Source: Roseobacter sinensis (GTDB taxonomy: Bacteria; Pseudomonadota; Alphaproteobacteria; Rhodobacterales; Rhodobacteraceae). Taken from it: DNA of 64,000 bases. Within the stretch, counting starts at the first letter, position 1. Every line of letters starts with the position of its first letter. The DNA lies in contig NZ_JALIEB010000004.1 in NCBI RefSeq assembly GCF_025755255.1, forward strand, positions 186,001 through 250,000. Direction: 5' to 3'. The notes below the pieces were generated by a model that was not told the origin of the DNA, searched no databases, and was given only the letters and a program-made list of their open reading frames with translations. A program made the translations under genes and the position numbers. Shown one piece after another: positions 54,216 to 61,096 of the stretch.

Positions 54216-54833
54216 ATGCCCGGCCGGTTTTTCCTGACCGCACCCATGACAGAGCTGGCTGCTGCGGTGGCGCAGGACGCGGAACCCATCGCGGACGAGC
54301 CGCCGCGGAGCAACATCGCGCCCGGCGAGGCGATCGTGGTGCTCACCCAGGCAGGCCTTTCGCGTATGCGTTGGGGGATTATCCCCGTCGGCCGCGTCAA
54401 TGCGCGGGGTCGCCCGGTGATGGAAACCATCGTGAATGCCCGCAGTGAAACCGTCTTCGACAAATCCGCCTATCTGGGCACGGGGCGCGCGGTGGTGCCG
54501 ATGAACGGCTGGTACGAATGGACAGGCGAGACGCGGCGCAAGACGCCTTGGCGCATCATGCCGAAAACGGGCGGATTTCTCTTCTTTGCCGCGATCACCG
54601 ACCGCTGGCAGGGGCCCGGCGGCATCGCGGTGGATCAGGTGGCGACGCTGACCTGCCCGCCGTCAGGCGACGTGGCTGATATTCACCATCGCATGGGCGT
54701 TATCCTCGCGCCGCAGGATATTCCGCTTTGGCTGACCGGCGACGAGGAGCATGTGATGCCCTTGCTGCGACCTTGGCCCGACGGGCAGCTGACGGTCTCG
54801 GAGGCGACGGATCTGAACTGGGACGCGCCGTAA
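54216..54833 (+). CDS. SRAP (YedK/HMCES) family protein lacking the catalytic cysteine
   Basis: The 205-residue protein matches the SRAP family along its whole length: NARSET (Asn74), MNGWYEW (Glu101), DIHHRMGVIL (His157 or His158) and the RWGIIP block. YedK/HMCES form a DNA-protein crosslink with abasic sites through Cys2 in the invariant MCGR start. Here the N-terminus is MPGRFFL, so Cys2 is Pro while the other active-site residues are kept. No other start would supply a Cys at position 2. It follows the arylesterase by three bases. Confidence 0.85.
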   Translation: MPGRFFLTAPMTELAAAVAQDAEPIADEPPRSNIAPGEAIVVLTQAGLSRMRWGIIPVGRVNARGRPVMETIVNARSETVFDKSAYLGTGRAVVPMNGWYEWTGETRRKTPWRIMPKTGGFLFFAAITDRWQGPGGIAVDQVATLTCPPSGDVADIHHRMGVILAPQDIPLWLTGDEEHVMPLLRPWPDGQLTVSEATDLNWDAP

Positions 54834-54859
54834 AAAAACGGGCACTGAAGCGCCCGTTT
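54832..54859 (-). terminator. Intrinsic terminator of the cold-shock gene
   Basis: AAACGGGC (54836-54843) and GCCCGTTT (54852-54859) form an eight-pair stem, followed on the minus strand by seven T. It can also serve the SRAP gene on the plus strand, whose stop codon overlaps the A-run. Confidence 0.85.
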
Positions 54860-54884
54860 GCAGATCGCATTTTTCAGCCTGAGA

Positions 54885-55091
54885 TCAGGCCAGTGCCAGG
54901 TTTCCTGCGCTTTCGCGGCCGTCGCGGCCCGCTTCCACGTCGAAGGTCACCTTCTGGTTGTCCGCGAGGCCTGTGAGGCCTGCGCGCTCAACGGCAGAAA
55001 TATGCACAAAGATGTCTTTGCCGCCGCCGTCGGGGGCGATAAAGCCGTAGCCTTTTGTGGTGTTGAACCATTTCACGGTGCCAGTGGCCAT
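54885..55091 (-). CDS. CspA family cold-shock protein
   Basis: The 68-residue protein is a single cold-shock domain with RNP1 KGYGFIA near residues 13-19 and RNP2 DIFVHIS near 26-32, and starts MATGTVKWFN. It binds single-stranded RNA and acts as an RNA chaperone. Upstream is an SD-type AGGAGA and a stem-loop in the leader. Confidence 0.96.
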   Translation of the reverse strand: MATGTVKWFNTTKGYGFIAPDGGGKDIFVHISAVERAGLTGLADNQKVTFDVEAGRDGRESAGNLALA

Positions 55092-55112
55092 GTTCCGTGT
55101 CTCCTGTTTTGT

Positions 55113-55134
55113 GCTGCCCGCGGAATGCGGCAGC
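55113..55134 (-). other. Stem-loop in the cold-shock gene leader
   Basis: GCTGC..CGC and GCG..GCAGC pair in the 5' leader, about eight bases upstream of the AGGAGA ribosome-binding site. It may take part in temperature or stability control of the transcript. Confidence 0.35.
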
Positions 55135-55344
55135 TTGGCTCGGTCGAAAGCAGATCGAGGGACTGGCCAAAAGGAGCAGTGGTCGATAGTTTGTCGCGTC
55201 GCTCCTTCGATATCGGGTGCCGGAGGTGCAAAAGCAAGTTAAATTCCGATGACAGCGCTTACGTCTAAATGGTCGGCAAATTCCCGCCAGCCGTGTATTG
55301 CACAATAATTCATCGCGACCGTTGGAGCGTGTTCGGAAACAATT

Positions 55345-55360
55345 TTTACCAGTTGATAAA
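55345..55360. promoter_or_regulatory. RutR-like operator upstream of preT
   Basis: TTTACCA GT TGATAAA is a 16-bp near-palindrome with one mismatch, 56 bases before preT. It shares 13 of 14 arm bases with the site at 59383-59398 and the layout of the E. coli RutR consensus TTGACCAnnTGGTCAA. Confidence 0.6.
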
Positions 55361-55416
55361 AATTTTTTTCCGTGCCAGCGTTTCAGAAATGAACAAGCCA
55401 GAAATGGGGTCACACC

Positions 55417-56739
55417 ATGTCCAGCGACGCATTTACACCGGGCATTGTGCCCGGCCGGATGGCCGCCGAGGCCTACGCCGAGCACTTCTCGGATCTGCAT
55501 CCGCGGCTCGATGATCACGAGGCGCTGGTGGCGGCAGATCGCTGCTATTTCTGTCATGACGCGCCCTGTATCACGGCCTGTCCGACGGATATCGACATTC
55601 CGCTCTTCATCCGCCAGATCGCGACCGGCACGCCGGATGCAGCGGCCAAGACGATCCTGAGCCAGAACATCATGGGCGGTATGTGTGCGCGGGTCTGCCC
55701 GACCGAACAGCTCTGTGAAGAGGCCTGCGTGCGCGAGATGGCCGAGGGCAAGCCGGTGCTGATCGGGCAGCTGCAGCGCTATGCGACAGACCATTTGCAA
55801 GAGCAGGGCCTTCATCCGTTTGAACGCGCGGCGCCGACCGGCAAATCGGCGGCTGTGGTGGGCGCGGGGCCTGCGGGGCTGTCTTGCGCGCACCGGCTGG
55901 CGATGCTGGGCCACGAAGTGGTGGTCTATGACGCCCGGCCCAAGGCTGGCGGGCTGAACGAATACGGCATCGCGACGTACAAAACAGTCGACGGATACGC
56001 GCAGGCCGAGGTGGACTGGCTCCTTAAAATCGGCGGGATCTCGATGGAGTATGGCAAGGCTCTGGGGGTCGACGTGACGCTCCAGAGCCTGCGGGAGACA
56101 CATGACGCCGTTTTCCTCGGGATCGGCCTCGGCGGCGTGAATGCACTCGGCGCAGAAGGTGCTGACAAGGACGGCGTGCTCGACGCTGTCGATTTCATCG
56201 CCGATCTGCGCCAGGCGCAGGACCTCGCGCAGGTGCCGGTGGGCCGCGATGTGGTGGTGATCGGTGGTGGTATGACCGCGGTCGACGCCGCCGTGCAGGC
56301 GAAGCTGCTGGGCGCGCTGAATGTGACACTGGTCTACCGTCGCGGGCGTGACCGGATGAACGCGAGCGTCTTCGAGCAGGACCTCGCGGCCCGCAAAGGC
56401 GTGCGGATCGTGACCCATGCGGTGCCCAAGGCGGTGATCGGCAATGGGGCGGTGCGCGAGATCGAGTTCGACTATGTGGACGACGCGATGCAGCCTACGG
56501 GCCAGACCCTTCGGCTGGCCGCCGATCAGGTCTTCCGCGCCATTGGTCAGACCCTGGTGGGTGACGGCCTGCCGGAGTTGGACGGGCGCAAGATCAAGAT
56601 CACGGGCGCAGGGCGCACCTCGGTGGCAGGCGTCTGGGCCGGGGGCGACTGCGCTGCGGGCGGCGATGATCTGACCGTGACCGCGGTGGCCGAAGGGCGC
56701 GACGCGGCCATGGACATTCATGCAACACTGACGGCTTGA
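55417..56739 (+). CDS. preT: NAD(P)-dependent dihydropyrimidine dehydrogenase subunit PreT
   Basis: PreT is the flavin and iron-sulfur electron-transfer subunit that supplies electrons to PreA. The 440-residue protein has an N-terminal [4Fe-4S] region (CYFCHDAPCITACPTDIDIP and CARVCPTEQLCEEACV) like the glutamate synthase small subunit, then an FAD site AAVVGAGPAGLSCAHRLAML near residue 146 and an NAD(P) site VVVIGGGMTAVDAAVQAKLL. preA follows 13 bases later. A RutR-like operator precedes it. Confidence 0.95.
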   Translation: MSSDAFTPGIVPGRMAAEAYAEHFSDLHPRLDDHEALVAADRCYFCHDAPCITACPTDIDIPLFIRQIATGTPDAAAKTILSQNIMGGMCARVCPTEQLCEEACVREMAEGKPVLIGQLQRYATDHLQEQGLHPFERAAPTGKSAAVVGAGPAGLSCAHRLAMLGHEVVVYDARPKAGGLNEYGIATYKTVDGYAQAEVDWLLKIGGISMEYGKALGVDVTLQSLRETHDAVFLGIGLGGVNALGAEGADKDGVLDAVDFIADLRQAQDLAQVPVGRDVVVIGGGMTAVDAAVQAKLLGALNVTLVYRRGRDRMNASVFEQDLAARKGVRIVTHAVPKAVIGNGAVREIEFDYVDDAMQPTGQTLRLAADQVFRAIGQTLVGDGLPELDGRKIKITGAGRTSVAGVWAGGDCAAGGDDLTVTAVAEGRDAAMDIHATLTA

Positions 56740-56752
56740 GGGAGGCTGCGAG

Positions 56753-58054
56753 ATGGCTGATTTGACAAGTGAGTTTGTGGGCATCAAGAGCCCGAACCCG
56801 TTCTGGCTGGCCTCGGCGCCGCCAACAGACAAGGAATACAACGTGCGCCGTGCCTTCGATGCGGGCTGGGGCGGCGTGGTCTGGAAGACCCTTGGGCTCG
56901 ACCCGCATATCGTGAACGTGAACGGGCCGCGCTATGGAGCTGTCTGGGGTGCAGACAGGCGGCTTCTGGGTTTGAACAACATCGAGCTCATCACCGACCG
57001 ACCGCTACAAACCAACCTCGATGAGATCAAGGTGGTCAAGCGCGACTATCCCGACCGCGCGATGATCGTCTCGCTGATGGTGCCCTGCGAGGAGGAGCCG
57101 TGGAAATTCATCCTGCCGCTCGTGGAGGACACCGGCGCCGATGGGGTGGAGCTGAACTTCGGCTGCCCGCACGGGATGTCGGAGCGCGGCATGGGCTCGG
57201 CGGTGGGGCAGGTGCCCGAATACATTGAGATGGTCACGCGCTGGGTCAAGGCCAACACGCGGATGCCGGTGATCGTGAAGCTGACGCCGAACATCACGGA
57301 TATCCGCAAGCCCGCCGAGGCGGCGCTTAAGGGCGGCGCGGATGCGGTCAGCCTGATCAATACCATCAATTCGATCACAAGCGTCGATCTGGACCTCTTT
57401 GCGCCGGAGCCGACGATTGACGGCAAGGGTGCCCATGGCGGTTACTGCGGGCCCGCCGTCAAACCCATCGCGCTCAATATGGTGGCCGAGATTGCGCGGA
57501 CGCCGGAGCTGTCGAAGCTGCCGATTTCCGGGATTGGGGGGATCACCACCTGGCGGGATGCGGCGGAGTTCATGGCGCTGGGCGCGGGCAATGTGCAGGT
57601 CTGCACGGCGGCGATGACCTATGGGTTCAAGATCGTGCAGGAGATGATGTCCGGCCTGAGCGAGTACATGGACAGCAAGGGGTTGACCTCCGTCGATCAG
57701 ATCGTCGGTCGCGCCGTGCCGAATGTGACCGACTGGCAGCACCTCAACCTCAACTATGTCGCCAAGGCGAAGATCAACCAGGAGCTGTGTATTTCCTGTG
57801 GGCGCTGCTTTGCCGCCTGCGAGGACACGTCACATCAGGCGATCGCCATGTCGGACGACCGCACCTTCACCGTGATCGACGAGGAATGCGTGGCCTGCAA
57901 CCTCTGCGTCAACGTTTGCCCGGTCGAAGAGTGCATCACCATGGAAGCGATGACGCCAGGCACCGTCGATCCGCGGACGGGTAAGGTGGTGGAGGCGGAG
58001 TACGCCAATTGGACCACGCATCCGAACAATCCCGCCGCGAAGGCCGCCGAGTAG
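56753..58054 (+). CDS. preA: NAD-dependent dihydropyrimidine dehydrogenase subunit PreA
   Basis: PreA reduces uracil or thymine to the dihydropyrimidine, the first step of the reductive pathway. The 433-residue protein has an FMN-binding barrel with NPFWLASAPPTDKEYNVRRA at the N-terminus, VELNFGCPHGMSERGMGSA near residue 133, GAHGGYCGPAVKPIALNMVA and GIGGITTWRDAAEFMALGAG. At the C-terminus are two [4Fe-4S] motifs, CISCGRCFAAC and CVACNLCVNVCP, with the active-site Cys in the catalytic loop. It pairs with preT. Confidence 0.96.
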   Translation: MADLTSEFVGIKSPNPFWLASAPPTDKEYNVRRAFDAGWGGVVWKTLGLDPHIVNVNGPRYGAVWGADRRLLGLNNIELITDRPLQTNLDEIKVVKRDYPDRAMIVSLMVPCEEEPWKFILPLVEDTGADGVELNFGCPHGMSERGMGSAVGQVPEYIEMVTRWVKANTRMPVIVKLTPNITDIRKPAEAALKGGADAVSLINTINSITSVDLDLFAPEPTIDGKGAHGGYCGPAVKPIALNMVAEIARTPELSKLPISGIGGITTWRDAAEFMALGAGNVQVCTAAMTYGFKIVQEMMSGLSEYMDSKGLTSVDQIVGRAVPNVTDWQHLNLNYVAKAKINQELCISCGRCFAACEDTSHQAIAMSDDRTFTVIDEECVACNLCVNVCPVEECITMEAMTPGTVDPRTGKVVEAEYANWTTHPNNPAAKAAE

Positions 58055-58059
58055 CGGCC

Positions 58060-58530
58060 TCAGGCGTCGTCACGCTGAAGGATCGGTGCGGTGGGCAGCG
58101 GGTTGGGCAGGTCGACCTTCGGCTCGGCGGCTTTGGCCGCGGCCTCGGCTTCTGCAGCAGCGCGTTCGGCCACGCGTTCCGCATCCTGCGCTTCCTGCAG
58201 GGCTTTCGACTCGGCGCGAATCTTGGCCTGCTGCTCCAGGAAGGCGTCAGGCACCTTGCTTTGCGTCTGTGCCTCCACAACCGACTTCGGCGAGGCATCG
58301 ACCGGGGGCATGGCCACGCGGCCCCGCTTCAGCAGTGCGGCGAGATGGGCACCGCCCGTTCCTGTCCCGTTGCCCGATCCCTGGCCGGAATGGTCGGACG
58401 CCATGTTCGCACCGCTGCCTGCGGTCGATTTGGCAATCGGCCCCATGCCGACCAGCGCCGCGATGGCGTCGTTCTGAACCATGGCCACGGGCTGCGGCGC
58501 GTATGGGGCGTTGAATGATATCGCACTCAT
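58060..58530 (-). CDS. Hypothetical Ala-rich protein with C-terminal coiled coil
   Basis: I do not recognise this 156-residue protein. The first half is low in charge and includes a Gly/Ser/Asn-rich stretch (SGQGSGNGTGTGG). The second half (about 90-140) is rich in Ala, Glu and Lys and is probably a coiled coil (AERAAAEAEAAAKAAEPK). No signal peptide is evident. It is convergent with preA, five bases away. A CtrA-like site (58596-58610) lies upstream. The ATG at 58530 is used; an earlier Met adds only four residues. Confidence 0.6.
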   Translation of the reverse strand: MSAISFNAPYAPQPVAMVQNDAIAALVGMGPIAKSTAGSGANMASDHSGQGSGNGTGTGGAHLAALLKRGRVAMPPVDASPKSVVEAQTQSKVPDAFLEQQAKIRAESKALQEAQDAERVAERAAAEAEAAAKAAEPKVDLPNPLPTAPILQRDDA

Positions 58531-58595
58531 GTTTAGCTCCAATCTTGATCACAGTCTGAAGCCGCCACCCGGCAACCATTAAGCCAATATGAATC

Positions 58596-58610
58596 CTAAC
58601 GGGCTCTTAA
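58596..58610. promoter_or_regulatory. CtrA-like half-matching site
   Basis: CTAA-N7-TTAA at 58596-58610 (TTAA-N7-TTAG on the other strand) differs by one base from the CtrA consensus TTAA-N7-TTAA and lies 66-80 bases upstream of the hypothetical gene. Sequence-only guess. Confidence 0.25.
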
Positions 58611-58646
58611 CAGCCAGGGGTTTTTCGCATCGAGGTTACGGATCGG

Positions 58647-59264
58647 TTAAGGCGTGAGCAAACGGGTAAACAACGTTTGCAGGTATTGACCGGCGCCATC
58701 GTGGCAGCGGGCATCTTCCCGGAGCAGCACGCGCACCTGCGCGTCGAAATCTGCGTAGTGCTGGGTGGTGGCCCAGATCGAGAAGATCAGATGCCTCGGG
58801 TCGACGTCGGCCAGCGCGCCTCTGTCCATCCAAGCCTTTATGACAGCACATTTTTCGTCGAAGAGCGGTTGCAGGCCCGAGACGAGATGCGGCGCCATGC
58901 GCGGCGCACCTTGCAGGATTTCGCCGGCGAAGAGACGGCTCTCGCGCGGCAGATCGCGCGCCATGTCGAGCTTGCGCTGCACATAGCCGAGGATCTCCCG
59001 CAGCGGATCTCCATCGGGATCGAGCGTTACCAGCGGGTCAAGCCAGGTCTCCATCAGCTGGTTCAGCAGGGTGACATGAATCTCTTCTTTACCGTCGAAA
59101 TAGTAAAGGATGTTGGGCTTGCTGAGCCCGGCCGCCTCGGCGATCTGGTCAAGCGTGGCGCCGCGATAGCCATGCTTGGAAAAGACATCGAGAGCCGCAT
59201 CCAGGATCCGCCGTCGGTTGCGCTGTTGGATCCGGCTGGGCTTTTTCTCTACGCCGTCTGGCAA
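58647..59264 (-). CDS. rutR: TetR family regulator, RutR-like
   Basis: The 205-residue protein has the TetR helix-turn-helix: RILDAALDVFSKHGYRGATL, then DQIAEAAGLSKPNILYYFDG (about residues 32-60), and a C-terminal domain of the YcdC/RutR type (LFAGEILQGAPRMAPHLVSG). RutR represses pyrimidine degradation genes until bound by uracil or thymine. I use the TTG at 59264, with GGAGA seven to eight bases upstream; longer frames would cross the operator region. The gene lies divergent to the amidase, between the two halves of the pyrimidine locus. Confidence 0.85.
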   Translation of the reverse strand: MPDGVEKKPSRIQQRNRRRILDAALDVFSKHGYRGATLDQIAEAAGLSKPNILYYFDGKEEIHVTLLNQLMETWLDPLVTLDPDGDPLREILGYVQRKLDMARDLPRESRLFAGEILQGAPRMAPHLVSGLQPLFDEKCAVIKAWMDRGALADVDPRHLIFSIWATTQHYADFDAQVRVLLREDARCHDGAGQYLQTLFTRLLTP

Positions 59265-59442
59265 AGGGGGTCTCCGCAGGGGGGTGCCGTAAAATTTGGC
59301 ATTTCGAACAATACGGATACACTCCCACGCGAAACCGCCAAAAGGAAGTCTTGACTTGGTCGAGCGCAGTCGCAATCGTGCCTTTACCAAATGGTAAAAT
59401 TTGCCATCGGTCAACATCCGCACTGCCAGGAAGGACCCAGCA
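59265..59442. promoter_or_regulatory. Divergent rutR/amidase promoter region
   Basis: Contains the amidase operator at 59383-59398, a TTGACT (59351-59356) that fits a -35, and two near-identical 14-bp sequences GTAAAATTTG(G/C)CAT at 59289-59302 and 59394-59407, the first only 25 bases from the rutR start and possibly a weak autoregulatory site. Confidence 0.5.
59383..59398. promoter_or_regulatory. RutR-like operator upstream of the amidase gene
   Basis: TTTACCA AA TGGTAAA is a perfect inverted repeat of two seven-base arms, 45 bases before the amidase ATG and downstream of a TTGACT -35 element, the position expected for a repressor site. Confidence 0.7.
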
Positions 59443-60693
59443 ATGCCCGCGCCCGGACAGAACCTGAAGATCAACCCCGACCGGCTCTGGGACAGCCTGA
59501 TGGAGATGGCGAAGATCGGCCCGGGTGTGGCGGGGGGCAACAACCGCCAGACGCTGACGGATGAGGACGCGGAGGGCCGCGCGCTCTTCCAGACCTGGTG
59601 CGAGGCGGCGGGCTGCGAGATGGGGCTCGATCAGATGGGGAATATGTTCGCGCGCCGTGAGGGGACGGACCCGGATGCGCTTCCCGTTTACGTGGGCTCA
59701 CATCTCGATACCCAGCCAACGGGTGGCAAATATGACGGGGTGCTGGGCGTGCTCGGCGGGCTGGAGATCCTGCGCACGCTGAACGATCTCAATGTGAAGA
59801 CCAAGCACCCGATTGTGGTGACGAATTTCACCAATGAAGAGGGCACGCGGTACGCGCCGGCAATGCTGTCGTCGGGGGTATTCGCGGGAGTTCATACGCA
59901 GGATTGGGCTTATGCGCGGGTCGATGCGGAGGGCAAGACCTTCGGTGACGAGTTGCAGCGCATCGGGTGGCGCGGCGACGAAGCGGTGGGCGCGCGCAAG
60001 ATGCACGCCTTTTTCGAGCTGCATATCGAACAAGGGCCCATTCTCGAAGCCGAAGGCAAGGATATCGGGGTGGTCACCCACGGCCAGGGGCTGAGCTGGA
60101 CGGAAGTGACCATCCTCGGCAAGGACAGCCACACCGGTTCGACGCCCATGCCGATGCGCCGCAACGCAGGCCTCGGCATGGCGCGGGTGCTCGAGAAGGT
60201 CGACGAGATCGCCTGGAGCCACAAGCCCCATGCGGTGGGCGCCGCGGGACATATCGACGTCTATCCAAACTCACGCAACGTGATCCCGGGTAAGGTCGTC
60301 TTCACGGTTGATTTCCGCTCGCCAGAGCTTTCGGTGATCGAGGATATGGAGACGCGGTTGCGCCTCGAAGGCAAGAGGATCGCCGCTGAGATGGGACTGG
60401 AGATCTCCTTCGAGAAGGTGGGCGGCTTCGATCCGGTGGCCTTTGACGAAGGCTGTGTCCGAGCCGTGCGCGATGCAGCTGAGCGGCTTGGATACAGCCA
60501 TATGAACCTGATCTCCGGCGCGGGCCATGACGCCTGCTGGATCAACCGGGTGGCACCCACGGCGATGGTGATGTGCCCCTGCGTCGACGGGCTGAGCCAC
60601 AACGAGGCGGAGGAAATCTCCAAGGAGTGGGCCATGGCAGGCGCCGATGTGCTGCTGCATGCGGTGGTCGAGACTGCGGAGATTGTCGGGTGA
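59443..60693 (+). CDS. Zn-dependent amidohydrolase, probable beta-ureidopropionase
   Basis: The 416-residue protein belongs to the M20-like allantoate amidohydrolase / N-carbamoylase family. It has VGSHLDTQPTGGKYDGVLGV near residue 84 with His and Asp zinc ligands, TNFTNEEGTRYAP with the catalytic and ligand Glu, FELHIEQGPILE, and SGAGHDACWINRVAPTAMVM. In this locus it should hydrolyse N-carbamoyl-beta-alanine (from uracil) or its thymine analogue, the last step of the reductive pathway. I start at MPAPGQNLKINPDRLWDSL (59443), after GGAAGGA-like sequence. Confidence 0.93.
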   Translation: MPAPGQNLKINPDRLWDSLMEMAKIGPGVAGGNNRQTLTDEDAEGRALFQTWCEAAGCEMGLDQMGNMFARREGTDPDALPVYVGSHLDTQPTGGKYDGVLGVLGGLEILRTLNDLNVKTKHPIVVTNFTNEEGTRYAPAMLSSGVFAGVHTQDWAYARVDAEGKTFGDELQRIGWRGDEAVGARKMHAFFELHIEQGPILEAEGKDIGVVTHGQGLSWTEVTILGKDSHTGSTPMPMRRNAGLGMARVLEKVDEIAWSHKPHAVGAAGHIDVYPNSRNVIPGKVVFTVDFRSPELSVIEDMETRLRLEGKRIAAEMGLEISFEKVGGFDPVAFDEGCVRAVRDAAERLGYSHMNLISGAGHDACWINRVAPTAMVMCPCVDGLSHNEAEEISKEWAMAGADVLLHAVVETAEIVG

Positions 60694-61013
60694 TCAAGCT
60701 CGACCTGACCCTTGCGGAGCGGGTCTCGGCGTTGGTTGAGGCCGAGTTGGACGAGGCCATGCAGGGCATAGATATGGATCTGCGCAAGACGGCGGAAGCG
60801 ATGCGAGAGGTTCTCTGCCCCCCGCGGAAGATCAGGGTGAATTTCTCCGGCGGGATCGCGCAGGACTGCTGGAGCGTGACGCGGGGCGATGGCGACTATC
60901 GGGTGATGTACATGCCGGTTGCGGGATATTTCTCGCTCTGCGTCGAGAGTGATTTCGGGCCTTTGGACATCGGCGTGCATGGGTCCGCGCTGGGGTGTTT
61001 CGGCTCGGTCTGA
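60690..61013 (+). CDS. Conserved-position hypothetical protein in the pyrimidine locus
   Basis: I do not recognise this 107-residue protein. The GTG start overlaps the amidase stop (GTGA), so it is translationally coupled. The first half is helical and acidic (LAERVSALVEAELDEAMQGI); the second half is a beta-rich segment with GDYRVMYMPVAGYFSLCVES and GPLDIGVHGSALGCFG. No transmembrane segment or known motif is visible. Its position between amidase and dihydropyrimidinase suggests a role in the pathway, such as a regulator or accessory subunit. Confidence 0.65.
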   Translation: MIKLDLTLAERVSALVEAELDEAMQGIDMDLRKTAEAMREVLCPPRKIRVNFSGGIAQDCWSVTRGDGDYRVMYMPVAGYFSLCVESDFGPLDIGVHGSALGCFGSV

Positions 61014-61046
61014 TAAGGGCTCTGCCCTCGGCCTGCGGCCTCACCC

Positions 61047-61070
61047 GGGATATTTATGGCCAGAAGAAGC
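61047..61070 (+). repeat. Intergenic GGGATATTT..AGAAGAAGC motif, copy 2
   Basis: Lies between the 107-residue gene and the dihydropyrimidinase, in their direction. Compare with 50265-50288 on the other strand. A GGCC-TGC-GGCC hairpin (61028-61041 region) precedes it. Confidence 0.55.
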
Positions 61071-61096
61071 AAGGCCGGTGAGATGGGAGAGATGAG

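Larger units (their letters stand above)
55092..55416. promoter_or_regulatory. 325-base divergent control region of the cold-shock and preT genes
   Basis: No gene fits here. The left part is the cold-shock leader with its hairpin. The right part (from about 55200) turns AT-rich, holds the RutR-like operator at 55345-55360 and leads into preT. No unambiguous -35/-10 pair was found. Confidence 0.5.
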
